From Eikenella corrodens (GTDB lineage: Bacteria; Pseudomonadota; Gammaproteobacteria; Burkholderiales; Neisseriaceae), in NCBI RefSeq assembly GCF_003990355.1, contig NZ_CP034670.1:1984001-2048000 (forward strand): 64,000 nt of DNA. Direction: 5' to 3'. The position numbers and the translations under genes were made by a program. Below the pieces are notes generated by a model that saw only the letters and a list, made by a program, of their open reading frames with translations, was not told where the DNA came from and searched no databases. Positions 43,596 to 52,815 of this stretch are shown piece by piece. The number at the start of each line of letters is the position of its first letter. The first letter of the stretch is position 1.

Positions 43596-43835
43596 TATGG
43601 TCTCCAAAGTAAACTTATGTATGCAAAAAATGGCGCTGAGTTTACCAAACTTTATCACACAAATAAAACGGATTTTATTTTCAGGTAGCCTTTATACAAT
43701 CTAATGCAATGTATATAAACAATAATTTTTCAACTCTCCGTAATCATTCCCTATCCTGCGCACCTCGCCCGGCAAAACTACCCGTTCCTCATTCCATATA
43801 CCCGTCTGCAAACATTCCTTAACAAATCAACCAAT

Positions 43836-43868
43836 AAAAATCCCATGCCGGAAAAACGGCATGGGAAA
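43836..43868 (-). terminator. Terminator of tRNA-Gly
   Basis: TCCCATGCCG and CGGCATGGGA around a six-base loop; T-run on the minus strand. Confidence 0.88.
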
Positions 43869-43873
43869 GAAAT

Positions 43874-43947
43874 TGGAGCGGGTAACGGGAATCGAACCCG
43901 CATAGTCGGCTTGGGAAGCCGGTGCCTTACCATTAGACGATACCCGC
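43874..43947 (-). tRNA. tRNA-Gly(CCC)
   Basis: Acceptor GCGGGTA/TACCCGC, anticodon loop TTCCCAA, T arm GGTTCGATTCC, encoded CCA. Confidence 0.94.
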
Positions 43948-44257
43948 AAAACAGGAGTGCACGCAGTATAGAGGATTTCCCGGCAAACCGCCAGCCCGCG
44001 CCCGGGCACGGCTGCCTGCCCCACATAAGCCGGGCATAGTCGGCTGCGGCAATTTGATTGGATACGCCATTTGCCCCGGCAGGCCGCCCGCGGCAAAGGC
44101 TACCTGAAATATTTTCGGCTTCGCAGAAACCAGCAAACCCGCTTTCAGGTAGCCTTTGCATTGCAGCCACCAGTAACTAACGGTCGGATTGGCAAACCCA
44201 AAAGCGGCCACAAACCTTCCCGTCTAAAGCACACACGCCCCCCATCTATCGAAAACC

Positions 44258-44821
44258 TCAGCCGCCCTTCCCGCGCAACTCCTCACGCACCGCCATCAGC
44301 GCGAACCCCAACAGGTTCAGCCCCTGCCATTGCAGCGGATTGGCCGCGCGCGGGTCGTCTGCCGTCAGGCCGATGCCCCAAATCTTGTCCGCCGGGCTGG
44401 CCTCCGCCAAAACACGGCTGCCGCTTTGCAGCAGGAAGGCGCGCAAAGCCGGATGCTGGCCGAACTTCGCCAAATTGCCACGGCGCACGATTTCGCACCG
44501 CCGCACATTCCATTCATCTTCCCGAAAGCCCTCGATCTGCCTACCCAGCGCCTTAGCATGGCCAGGCGAACCCGAAGCCAAGATTTGGCGGCGGACGGCT
44601 TCCGCACCAAACAGGCGGGCTTTCTCCGTCATCATATAATGTTCGGCCGTGGCATAACGCTCGCCCGCCAGCTCGAACGGCGCGGGATACCACTGGCTGA
44701 ACACCGCCTGATCCGCCACACCCGTCTGCTTGGGCGTATGCCCCCAGAAATAGAGGAACTTCAGCTTCTGTTTGCGGCGGAAGGTCTGTTGCAGCGAGGG
44801 CAAATCGTGAATCACGCCCAT
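44258..44821 (-). CDS. NADAR / YbiA-like family protein
   Basis: 187 residues. LKFLYFWGHTP, FSQWYPAPFELAGERYATAE, HYMMTEKARLFGAEA and KIWGIGLTADDPRAANPLQW are the family blocks (DUF1768). YbiA-like enzymes hydrolyse reactive riboflavin-pathway intermediates; some NADAR proteins act on ADP-ribose, so either is possible. The start MGVIHDLPS has only a weak Shine-Dalgarno; in-frame codons continue upstream without a better start. Divergent from the ThiF gene. Confidence 0.87.
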   Translation of the reverse strand: MGVIHDLPSLQQTFRRKQKLKFLYFWGHTPKQTGVADQAVFSQWYPAPFELAGERYATAEHYMMTEKARLFGAEAVRRQILASGSPGHAKALGRQIEGFREDEWNVRRCEIVRRGNLAKFGQHPALRAFLLQSGSRVLAEASPADKIWGIGLTADDPRAANPLQWQGLNLLGFALMAVREELRGKGG

Positions 44822-44911
44822 TTCGTTCTCGTTCCAACGGAAAGCCGCATTGTATCGACCTCCCCGCCGTTTCGCTATAATCTCCGCCTTTCCCACCACC
44901 GGATTCCCGCC

Positions 44912-45661
44912 ATGGACGACCGCCAACTGCTGCGCTACAGCCGCCACATCCTGCTCGACGAAATCGGCACCGAAGGCCAGCAAAAGCTGCTGGATGCTTG
45001 CGTGTTGGTGCTCGGCTGCGGCGGGCTGGGTAGTGCCGCCCTGCCCTATCTGGCCGCCGTCGGCGTGGGGCGGCTGATTATTGCCGACCACGACCGCATC
45101 GACGAAACCAACCTTCAGCGCCAAACCGCCTACCGCGAAGCCGATATCGGCCGTCTCAAAACCGAAGCCATGGCAGGCTACCTGAAACAGCTCAACCCCG
45201 CCTGCCAAATCGAAACCCACGGCAAACTGGATGAAGCCGCCCTGCTGCGCCTGCTGCCCCAATGCCGGGCCGCGCTCGATTGCAGCGACAACTTCTCCGC
45301 CCGCCAATCCCTCAACGCCGCCGCCTGCGCCACCCGCACCCCGCTGGTTTCCGGCGCCGCCACCCGCTTCGACGGCCAAATCGCCACCTACCGCCCCGAC
45401 CTGCCCGGCCAGCCCTGCTATGCCTGCCTGTTCGACCGCGAGCAAGACAACGACGGTGCCTGCGCCCTGTTCGGCGTATTCGCCCCGCTGGTGGGCATCA
45501 TCGGCACCACCCAAGCCGCCGAAGCGCTGAAAATCCTGCTCGGCCTGCCTGCCGAAAACGGCGTTTTGCGCTGCTACAACGCACTCAGCGGCCAATGGCA
45601 GCACTTCGCTATTCCGAAAAACCCCGCCTGCAAAGTGTGCGGCGGGCATGAAAGAGGCTGA
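44912..45661 (+). CDS. ThiF/MoeB/HesA-family adenylyltransferase
   Basis: 249 residues. Opens MDDRQLLRYSRHILLDEIG, then the ATP-binding VLVLGCGGLGSAALPYLAAV, RLIIADHDRIDETNLQRQT, DCSDNFSARQSLN, and two zinc-binding pairs CYACLF and CKVCGG. It activates the C-terminal glycine of a small sulfur carrier (MoaD or ThiS); no carrier gene is adjacent, so MoeB versus ThiF cannot be decided. A DUS inside encodes AGYLK. Confidence 0.9.
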   Translation: MDDRQLLRYSRHILLDEIGTEGQQKLLDACVLVLGCGGLGSAALPYLAAVGVGRLIIADHDRIDETNLQRQTAYREADIGRLKTEAMAGYLKQLNPACQIETHGKLDEAALLRLLPQCRAALDCSDNFSARQSLNAAACATRTPLVSGAATRFDGQIATYRPDLPGQPCYACLFDREQDNDGACALFGVFAPLVGIIGTTQAAEALKILLGLPAENGVLRCYNALSGQWQHFAIPKNPACKVCGGHERG

Positions 45662-45770
45662 AGAGGCTACCTGAAAACACCCGTAGCGGGTTAGCCGCAT
45701 GCATCAGCCCATGCCAACACCACTGTAAACGTTGCATTGCAGCTTTCAGCCCAACCCAAGCCACACGCCA

Positions 45771-45805
45771 AAAAGGCTACCTGAAACATTTTTCAGGTAG
45801 CCTTT
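45771..45805. terminator. DUS hairpin between convergent genes
   Basis: AAAAGGCTACCTGAAA and TTTCAGGTAGCCTTTT around a short loop. The rest of the gap to narP holds another DUS and no gene. Confidence 0.8.
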
Positions 45806-45956
45806 TCCAGTGACAAACCACTTAGTAGCTCACTGTAGGCCGAATGCCGGAATCCCACTCCAGCCAGCCATTGGCAACAGCAATCGTTGCCAGCCTTCCG
45901 CCTTGCGGTTTTCAGGTAGCCTCACCCAAAGGCTAGCGCTGAAACCGCCAACCGCA

Positions 45957-46604
45957 TCACTCCTCTTCCTTATCCAAGCCCAGTTCGCGGGCATACACGG
46001 CGGCGCGCACGCGGTTGTCGATGTTGAGTTTGCGGAAGATATTCTGCATATGCGCCTTCACTGTGTTTTCAGATAAAAACATCCGCCGGGCAATCATTTT
46101 GTTGCTGATGCCGCCGGCCACGTAGCGCAACACATCGCGCTCGCGCTGGGTGAGGGAATCGAGAATGGCAGAGTGTTCGGGCGGCGCGCTCTGGCCGGTG
46201 CTGTTCATTTCGGGCGACACGGTTTGCTGCCCGGCCACGGCCTGACGGATGGCGCCCACCAGGAAATCGGTGTCAGCATTTTTCAAAATATAGCCGCACG
46301 CGCCCAGCTCGAGGCACTTTTTCAGGTTATCGGCATCTTCTGAAATGGTGAGCATCAACACCGGCAGCCCGGGCTGGAAATCCAGCATTTGAGCCAGGGC
46401 TTCCGGGCCGTTCATCACGGGCATTTCCACGTCGAGCAGCACCAAATCGGGTCGGTGGAAGCGGGCAAGCTTCACGCCTTCGAGGCCGTCGGTGGCTTCG
46501 GCAACAATTTCAAAACCGTATTCCTGCGCGAGCAGAAAACTGAGCCCGCGCCGGAACAGGGGGTGGTCGTCTACCAAGAGGATGCGGATGTTGGGGTCAG
46601 TCAT
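45957..46604 (-). CDS. narP: NarL/NarP-type response regulator
   Basis: 215 residues. Receiver domain with ILLVDDHPLFRRGL and phosphoacceptor Asp in LVLLDVEMPVMNG, the Thr and Lys positions in LMLTISEDAD and YILKNAD; C-terminal LuxR-type helix-turn-helix LTQRERDVLRYVAGGISNKM. Pairs with the downstream-coded sensor (gap about 130 bases, same strand, sensor first). Expected to control nitrite/nitric-oxide respiration genes. A DUS ends four bases before the ATG. Confidence 0.92.
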   Translation of the reverse strand: MTDPNIRILLVDDHPLFRRGLSFLLAQEYGFEIVAEATDGLEGVKLARFHRPDLVLLDVEMPVMNGPEALAQMLDFQPGLPVLMLTISEDADNLKKCLELGACGYILKNADTDFLVGAIRQAVAGQQTVSPEMNSTGQSAPPEHSAILDSLTQRERDVLRYVAGGISNKMIARRMFLSENTVKAHMQNIFRKLNIDNRVRAAVYARELGLDKEEE

Positions 46605-46731
46605 GGGGCTACCTGAAAATGGTGTTGGGTATATGAAACTTGCGGTAAATCAAACACGGAGCTTTATGGCACGAATAGTTTGTTCCGCGCCTTCCCTGCC
46701 GTGCAGACAAACCAGGCGCGGCGGCGGAAGG

Positions 46732-48600
46732 CTACCTGAAATCGCCGGGAATATGCAGGCGCACTTCGGTGCCGCTGCCGGGCCGGGAGCGGATGCTGAT
46801 TTCCGCGCCGATTTTTTCCGCACGCTCGTGCATCACGCTCAGGCCGATATGCCGGCCGGGCTCGGCTTCGGCGCGGCTTTCCGGATTGAAGCCCTGCCCG
46901 TCGTCGCGCACGGTCATGGTGAAGCCCTCGCCGTTTTCCAGCAGCACTTCGGCCTGCTGCGCGGCGGCGTGTTTGCGGATGTTGGACAGGGCTTCCTGCA
47001 AAATAAACAGCGCCTGTGTTTGCTGCTCGCTGTTGAGCGGACAGTCGCCGCCGTTAATGTGCAGCACCACGGGAATGCCGGCTTGCTTGCGGCTGCGCTC
47101 GATTACACTGCGCACGGTTTCGGCAAAATTGCCGTATTGCGGTTTGGCGCGGAAATGGTCGAGCAGTTCGCGCACGTCTTCGTAACAATATTGGATGCCG
47201 TCGCGAATCATCTCGATGTTGTCGCGCACGGATTTGTCATCCGGCAGCAGTTTGTTTTTGCTGAGCATCTGAAAGCGCATATTGATGAACGACAGCGACT
47301 GCGCCAGGCTGTCGTGCAGGCTGCGGGCAATGCGGCTGCGCTCTTCGAGCACGGCGTTTTGCTGTTTGAGCAGGGTCATGGCGGCGTTTTCGCGGGCGAT
47401 GCCCAGCTGGGTGCACAATAAGCGCATCAGGCCGGCGTTTTGCGCGGAAAGCAGCGGCACGGTCGGCTTAGACAGCGCCAGCCAGCCTTGGAAACCGCCC
47501 AGGGCATAAATGGGCACCAGCGCCACCAAAGCGCCCTCTTCGCCCTGCATCCACACCATATTGCCCGCTTCGCTTTCCTGCTCGGCAGTGTGGGTGTGCG
47601 GCAGGCGTTCGGCCAAACCGTCCGGCAGGCCGAGGGTGCAGGCGGCGGCAAAGCCTTTTTCCACCTGCCAGAAAATGCCGCCGCCCCCGCTGTGGGAAAG
47701 GCGCAGCATCCGCTCCAGAAAGGCTTGCTCCACTTCGCTGCTGAAGCTTTGTTTGTGCAGGTAGGAGGTAACGTAATACAGCATTTCCCATTCGCTTTTC
47801 TGGCGCGAGAGGGCGGCGGTTTTCTCGGCGACTTTGTCTTCCAGGTGGGCATACATTTCCTGCAAGTTGTCGGCCATGCGGTTGAAGCCGTCGGCCACGG
47901 CTTCGAATTCGTCGCCGGAATTCGGGCCGGCGATGCGCGTGCCCAAACGGCCGTGGGTGATTTGATTCATGGCTTGGTACAGCGTGCCCAGCGGGCGCAG
48001 CACCACTTGCCGCAACAGGCGGAAGCTGACGGCGGCGGAAAGCAGGATCAGCAGCATCAGCCCGATGCGCCCGCTGCGCAGCCAGCCGATACTGCGGGTG
48101 TTTTGTTCTTCCAGCAGCCGGGCATAGCTGTCGATGCCGGTGTGCAGGCGTTCGGCCTGTTCCAACAGCGCGGCGGTGTCCGGTTTCGTGGCGGTTTGCA
48201 GCAGGGCTTCGGTGTCGCGGCGCACCTGTTCGAGCTGGCGCGAGGCCGGTTCGTCCCACCAGGTGCAGCACACGGCATGCTGGCTGCTGTCCAGCCCCTT
48301 GAGCGTGTCTGCCATCTGCCGTGTGGGCAGCGGCGCGCCGGGATTTTGGACGGCGGCTAGGGTGAGGCGGTGGACTTGGTCGTTCAGCCGACCGGCCTGG
48401 CGGATGGCGTCCGCCCGCTCTTCCAGCCGCCAGGTGGCCACCACCGTCATCGACACAAACAGCAGCAAGCCGCCTGCCCACAGCAAAATCGCCGTGAGCA
48501 GCCGCGCCGACAGGCTGCGCCGCAGCGCATTCTGCGGCGGCAGGCTACCTGAAAATAGCGGCGTTTCGCTGGAAACGATGTGTTTGGGCATGGCGGGCAA
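46732..48600 (-). CDS. narQ: NarQ/NarX-type sensor histidine kinase
   Basis: 622 residues: first membrane helix (LLTAILLWAGGLLLFVSMTV), a periplasmic helical domain, second helix (IGLMLLILLSAAVSFRLL), HAMP (VVLRPLGTLYQAM), a GAF-like segment, the HisKA_3 box ERSRIARSLHDSLAQSLSF with phosphoacceptor His, and HATPase motifs EALSNIRKHA, RDDGQGF and HIGLSVMHERA. The periplasmic P-box region reads AIRQAGRLNDQVHRL where nitrate sensors have AGSLRMQSYRL, so the nitrate-contacting Arg is missing. The stop TAG lies inside a reverse DUS. A DUS in the N-terminus encodes FSGSL. The exact ATG (first or fourth codon) is unsettled. Confidence 0.92.
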   Translation of the reverse strand: MPAMPKHIVSSETPLFSGSLPPQNALRRSLSARLLTAILLWAGGLLLFVSMTVVATWRLEERADAIRQAGRLNDQVHRLTLAAVQNPGAPLPTRQMADTLKGLDSSQHAVCCTWWDEPASRQLEQVRRDTEALLQTATKPDTAALLEQAERLHTGIDSYARLLEEQNTRSIGWLRSGRIGLMLLILLSAAVSFRLLRQVVLRPLGTLYQAMNQITHGRLGTRIAGPNSGDEFEAVADGFNRMADNLQEMYAHLEDKVAEKTAALSRQKSEWEMLYYVTSYLHKQSFSSEVEQAFLERMLRLSHSGGGGIFWQVEKGFAAACTLGLPDGLAERLPHTHTAEQESEAGNMVWMQGEEGALVALVPIYALGGFQGWLALSKPTVPLLSAQNAGLMRLLCTQLGIARENAAMTLLKQQNAVLEERSRIARSLHDSLAQSLSFINMRFQMLSKNKLLPDDKSVRDNIEMIRDGIQYCYEDVRELLDHFRAKPQYGNFAETVRSVIERSRKQAGIPVVLHINGGDCPLNSEQQTQALFILQEALSNIRKHAAAQQAEVLLENGEGFTMTVRDDGQGFNPESRAEAEPGRHIGLSVMHERAEKIGAEISIRSRPGSGTEVRLHIPGDFR

Positions 48601-48717
48601 TCGGATGAATCAATATCGAGCAGGTATTTTATAGTCGCTTTCCGAAAGAGGCTACCTGAAAACAGTGCGCCCAAACCGTTTCGCTATATAATGCCGCTTT
48701 CCTTTCTCCGCACTGCC

Positions 48718-49491
48718 ATGAACTACGCCGCCCAGCTGGCCGTCCTCGCTGCCGCCCAAACCGAAACCATCGCCCGCCACCGTTTAGACAACGGCGAAAC
48801 CGTATGGTTGCGCAAAGCCGCCCCGCGCCAAGCCGCCTGGCGATACAGCCTGCTCAACGGCCTGGCCAAAGTGTGCCGCTTGGGCGTGCTCACCCCGGTG
48901 CCCAACCCCGGCGGCGAAGCCGGCATCGCCATTGAGGCCGGCCGCCTGCGCGAGCTGGCCGAAGCCGGCATTCCCGCGCCCAAGTTATTGGCCGTGCAGG
49001 ACAATGCCCTATTGATGAGCCATGTGGGCGAGCAAACCCTGCTCATCGCCATCGAAAAGCAAACCGAAGCCGGCAGCCTCGACGGCTGGCTGCAAGGCCT
49101 GCATGCCATCGAAGCCGTACACCGGCAAAACCAATTCCTCAGCCAAGCCTTCGCCCGCAATATGGTGCTGACCGAAACCGGCGGCATCGGCTTCATCGAC
49201 TTCGAAGACAACCCCGCCACCGTGCTCAGCCTGCAGCAGTGCCAAGGCCGCGACTGGCTGTGCTACCTGCAATCCACCGCCGACATCCTCCTGCGCGGCG
49301 GGCTGCTCGACCAGGCAGCCGAACATTGCAAAGCCTGCCTGCAAAGGCAAAATCCCGCTATAATCCGCACTTTGCGCCGCAGCATGCACCCCATTTTGTG
49401 GATGCGCCGCCTCCAATCCGAACGCTGGGGCTGCGACACCCTGCGCCTGGCCGCCCTGGCCGATTTGTTTTACCGCATGGGCGAAATCTGA
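48718..49491 (+). CDS. Lipopolysaccharide-kinase-like protein
   Basis: 257 residues. GIPAPKLLAVQDNALLMSHV resembles kinase hinge sequence and RNMVLTETGGIGFIDFEDNP the catalytic/metal loop of the Kdo/RIO-like kinases, with IDFED carrying the metal-binding Asp. The usual HGD catalytic triplet seems replaced: the loop reads QFLSQAFARN, so activity is uncertain. A TATAAT box 25 bases upstream supports the start at MNYAAQLAV over an ATG 27 bases earlier. Divergent from narQ. Confidence 0.7.
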   Translation: MNYAAQLAVLAAAQTETIARHRLDNGETVWLRKAAPRQAAWRYSLLNGLAKVCRLGVLTPVPNPGGEAGIAIEAGRLRELAEAGIPAPKLLAVQDNALLMSHVGEQTLLIAIEKQTEAGSLDGWLQGLHAIEAVHRQNQFLSQAFARNMVLTETGGIGFIDFEDNPATVLSLQQCQGRDWLCYLQSTADILLRGGLLDQAAEHCKACLQRQNPAIIRTLRRSMHPILWMRRLQSERWGCDTLRLAALADLFYRMGEI

Positions 49492-49599
49492 CGCAGGTTT
49501 TCAGGTAGCCTTGAATCGGCAACAAGAAGGCTACCTGAAAGCCACACTATTTTTCAGGTAGCCTTACTCCAAAGCTTACGTTTCACACCCCCAACCATC

Positions 49600-50715
49600 A
49601 TGCAAACATCCCGCCTTCCCCTCATCGCTGCCGCCCTGTTGGTTTCCGCCCACAGCGCCGCCCAAACCCAAGCCCCAGCCGGCGCCCTGGCCTGCACCCA
49701 AATCAGCGATCCTGCCGCCCGCCTCGCCTGCTACGACCGCAGCATGGGTGCACAACTGCCGCCCACCCAGCCCTTATCTATCCCCGCCAACAGCAAGGCC
49801 GCCATCGATATCCAGCAAAGCATCGAGCAGAGCCAGGCCAGGAGCACGCCCAAAGTGGTGCTCACCGAAGCCCCTGCCGCCCCCACCCAGCCGCAAGCCT
49901 TCAGCCCGCTCAGCCTCGCCTACGATTTAGACGTCAACCACGAATCCGGCATCCTCAGCGTGCGTGCGCACCGCCCGATCTACCTCCTGCCCGGCTGGTA
50001 CAACAGCTCGCCCAACCGCAACCCCTCCTCCCCCGAACACACTTCCGCCATCCCCGAGCAGCAACGCCAAAGCCATGTGGAAACCAAAATGCAGGTTTCC
50101 TTCAAAACCAAGCTGCTGCAAGACCTGTTCGGCACCAATGCCGACCTCTGGTTCGGCTACACCCAAGTTTCCCACTGGCAGGTATATAAAGGCTCCATGT
50201 CTTCCCCCTTCCGCAACACCGACTACGAGCCCGAAATCTTCCTCACCCAACCGGTGAAAGCCGACCTGCCCGGCGACGGCAGCCTGCGGATGCTCGGCAT
50301 CGGTGCCGCACACCAATCTAACGGCCAAAGCGACCCACTCTCCCGCTCCTGGAACCGCATCTATGCCATGGTCGGCATGGAATGGGGCAAACTCACCGTG
50401 GTGCCGCGCCTGTGGTGGCGCATCCCCGAAAAAAGCAGCGACGACGACAACTCCGACATCAACCGCTACATGGGCTACGGCGATTTGCACCTCTACTACC
50501 GCTTCAACGACCGCCAAAGCCTCGGCGCCCTCGCCCGCTACAACCCCGCCAGCGGCAAAGGCGGGCTGCAGCTAAACTACACCTTCCCCATCGCCGGCCG
50601 GCTCAAAGGCTATGTGCAGGCCTTCCACGGCTACGGCGAAAGCCTGCTCGACTACAACCACAAACACAACAGCATCGGCTTGGGCGTACTGCTAAACGAT
50701 TGGGACGGTTTCTAA
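49600..50715 (+). CDS. pldA: Outer-membrane phospholipase A
   Basis: 371 residues with signal peptide MQTSRLPLIAAALLVSAHSA. An N-terminal DUF-like extension (ACTQISDPAARLACYDR) precedes the barrel. The active site is GIGAAHQSNGQSDPLSRSWN, with catalytic His and Ser in the OMPLA arrangement and a calcium-site-like context. Acts on phospholipids misplaced in the outer leaflet. DUS copies flank both ends. Confidence 0.94.
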   Translation: MQTSRLPLIAAALLVSAHSAAQTQAPAGALACTQISDPAARLACYDRSMGAQLPPTQPLSIPANSKAAIDIQQSIEQSQARSTPKVVLTEAPAAPTQPQAFSPLSLAYDLDVNHESGILSVRAHRPIYLLPGWYNSSPNRNPSSPEHTSAIPEQQRQSHVETKMQVSFKTKLLQDLFGTNADLWFGYTQVSHWQVYKGSMSSPFRNTDYEPEIFLTQPVKADLPGDGSLRMLGIGAAHQSNGQSDPLSRSWNRIYAMVGMEWGKLTVVPRLWWRIPEKSSDDDNSDINRYMGYGDLHLYYRFNDRQSLGALARYNPASGKGGLQLNYTFPIAGRLKGYVQAFHGYGESLLDYNHKHNSIGLGVLLNDWDGF

Positions 50716-50727
50716 ACCGCACGCTTA

Positions 50728-50769
50728 TTTTTCAGGTAGCCTTTTTATCCAAACAGGCTACCTGAAAAT
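50728..50769 (+). terminator. DUS hairpin after pldA
   Basis: TTTTCAGGTAGCCTTTTT followed after 11 bases by AGGCTACCTGAAAA. Confidence 0.65.
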
Positions 50770-50950
50770 TTATTGCATGATTTAGTGCACAAACAGCCAT
50801 AAAATGCCAACACCCCTCTCAAACCCATATCCAGCCTGAATTCCGAGCAAATCAGTATATTTAATTTTTATTTTAGTTTCATACCGCTAGCTTTTCGCAT
50901 TCACATTTACTTACAATCAGGAAAAAGCAGGTTAAATCATAGCATTAGCC

Positions 50951-50979
50951 TTGCCTTCCCTTTCAAATGGCCCTATAAT
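50951..50979 (+). promoter_or_regulatory. Promoter of candidate small RNA
   Basis: TTGCCT, 17 bases, TATAAT: the best-formed sigma-70 type promoter in this gap, followed within about 100 bases by a strong terminator and no open frame. Confidence 0.7.
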
Positions 50980-50986
50980 TCGCTCC

Positions 50987-51079
50987 GTTAGGTAGTCAGG
51001 GATGACTGCTTAACAAGTTTCTCCTCTATTTCTCCTTTGTAGATTTGGCGCATATTTTTCAATATGCGCCGCTTTTTTT
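50987..51079 (+). ncRNA. Candidate small regulatory RNA with anti-Shine-Dalgarno motifs
   Basis: A transcript of about 93 bases between the promoter and a terminator (stem GGCGCATATT/AATATGCGCC, loop TTTC, then seven T). The 5' part can form a hairpin AGTCA-GGGA-TGACT. The single-stranded middle carries TTTCTCCTC and TTTCTCCTTT, each complementary to a Shine-Dalgarno AGGAGA. This layout resembles the sibling small RNAs of Neisseria (NmsR/RcoF), which repress metabolic mRNAs at their ribosome sites through Hfq. The start is inferred from the -10 box. The rest of the gap, 50770-50950, is AT-rich with no gene seen. Confidence 0.65.
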
Positions 51080-51265
51080 GCCCACTTCACCGCATAAATC
51101 TCCCGCTGCTTGGCGCATTCAAATATGAATCGGCCAAACAAACACTTGCCTCCAAATCAACACCAACTGCATATTCCCTATCCGCTGCAGCAAACCAAAC
51201 CGGCGCCATAGCCCAGCGCCCCAAATCGCACTATACTGCCGCCCGTTTTTTATTCGGAGCAACCC

Positions 51266-52519
51266 ATGTCCGCCACCGTGTTTTACCTCTTTCTCGGTTT
51301 CACCGCCTTTTCCACCCTGCTGCAACTACTGCTCTCTCTGCGCCAGAGCCGCGCCGTGCTGCTGCACCGAGATCGCGTGCCGCGCGATTTCAAAGACGTG
51401 GTTTCGCTGGAAGAACACCAAAAAGCCGCCGACTACGCGCTGGCCAAACAGCGGTTTTCGCGTTGGCATATTCTGTATGAAACCTTGCTGCTGCTGATGT
51501 TTACCCTCGGCGGCGGGCTGAATCTGCTGTCAGAAACAGCCAACCGCCTTGCCACCTCGCCGCTGAACCAAGGCGTGCTATTGATAGTGTTGTTTTCGCT
51601 GGCTAGCAGCTTGTTGTCCCTGCCATTTGCACTCTACCGCAGCTTCCGGCTGGAAGCCGCATTCGGCTTCAACAACATGACTTTGGGTACTTTCTTTGCC
51701 GACCAAATCAAAGGCCTGCTGCTGGGCGCGGCCATCGGCATTCCGCTTCTGTATGCCGTGATTTATCTAATGGGCGCAGCCGGAAATGCGTGGTGGCTGT
51801 GGGTGTGGCTGTTGTGGCTAGGTTTTTCGCTGCTGATGCTGTGGGCGTTTCCAAAATGGATTGCCCCGCTGTTCAACCGCTTCGAACCGCTGGCCGATGA
51901 AGACTTGCAACAGCGCATCACCAATCTGCTCACGCGCACCGGCTTTGCCAGCAACGGCATTTTCGTGATGGACGGCAGCAAACGCAGCGGCCACGCCAAT
52001 GCCTATTTCACCGGCCTCGGCCAAAACAAGCGCATCGTGTTTTTCGACACCCTGCTCAAAGGTATGCAACCGCAAGAAGTGGAAGCCGTGTTGGCGCACG
52101 AACTGGGGCATTTCAAACACCGTCACATCGTGAAGCAAATCGCCGTACGCTTCCTGCTCGCGCTCTTGGTGCTGTTTGCGCTCGGGCAAATCATCCACTT
52201 TGCCGCCGTGTATCACGGTTTGGGCGTGGCCTATCCCAGCCACGCCATGGCGCTGCTGTTGATGATGCTGGTGCTGCCCGTGCTCTCCTTCCCCTTCGCC
52301 CCGTTGGGCAGCTTTTCCTCACGCCGCAACGAATTTGAAGCCGACCGTTTCGCCGCCGCGCACACCCATGCTGAAGACCTGATTTCCGCACTGATCAAAC
52401 TCTACCGCAGCAATGCCGCCAGCCTGGTAAATGATCGCTGGTATGCCCGCTGGTACGACAGCCACCCCAACGCCCGCGAACGCATCGCCGCCCTGCGGCA
52501 GTCTGGGCAGGTTAGCTGA
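51266..52519 (+). CDS. M48 family (Ste24-like) membrane metalloprotease
   Basis: 417 residues with several membrane helices around the zinc site VLAHELGHFKHRHIV (HExxH) and the third ligand in RRNEFEADRFAA. Length and the N-terminal membrane region follow CAAX-protease Ste24 rather than the shorter HtpX. Probably degrades or processes membrane proteins. GGAG lies upstream of the ATG. Confidence 0.92.
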   Translation: MSATVFYLFLGFTAFSTLLQLLLSLRQSRAVLLHRDRVPRDFKDVVSLEEHQKAADYALAKQRFSRWHILYETLLLLMFTLGGGLNLLSETANRLATSPLNQGVLLIVLFSLASSLLSLPFALYRSFRLEAAFGFNNMTLGTFFADQIKGLLLGAAIGIPLLYAVIYLMGAAGNAWWLWVWLLWLGFSLLMLWAFPKWIAPLFNRFEPLADEDLQQRITNLLTRTGFASNGIFVMDGSKRSGHANAYFTGLGQNKRIVFFDTLLKGMQPQEVEAVLAHELGHFKHRHIVKQIAVRFLLALLVLFALGQIIHFAAVYHGLGVAYPSHAMALLLMMLVLPVLSFPFAPLGSFSSRRNEFEADRFAAAHTHAEDLISALIKLYRSNAASLVNDRWYARWYDSHPNARERIAALRQSGQVS

Positions 52520-52543
52520 ACGCCTAGGCTGCCATGGCAAAAT

Positions 52544-52582
52544 AAAGGCTACCTGAAACCCAAACCCTGTTTTCAGGTAGCC
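52544..52582 (+). terminator. DUS hairpin after the M48 protease
   Basis: AAAGGCTACCTGAAA and TTTTCAGGTAGCCT around about ten bases. Confidence 0.65.
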
Positions 52583-52815
52583 TGCCTGTAGCACCCTCCC
52601 ATTTCCCACCAGCCTCACGCCCTCGCTAAAAGGCTACCTGAAACCCGTTTTGCCGCATAAATTCCTCAGCCGAATACTGCCTGCGCCATCAAGTTATGAT
52701 ACACTTGCGCCTTTCGTTTACGGTCGGTGCGGAAAAACACGCCGGCCAAAGTGCAAACTTTTCCGGGCAGGCAGCCGCCTGCCGGTTTGATGAACACCAA
52801 AACAAGGTCTTACGA

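Noticed and set aside
44822..45700. Upstream extension of the NADAR gene on the minus strand
   Set aside because: It is antisense to the ThiF/MoeB gene and has the composition of a shadow frame; the NADAR domain starts at 44821.
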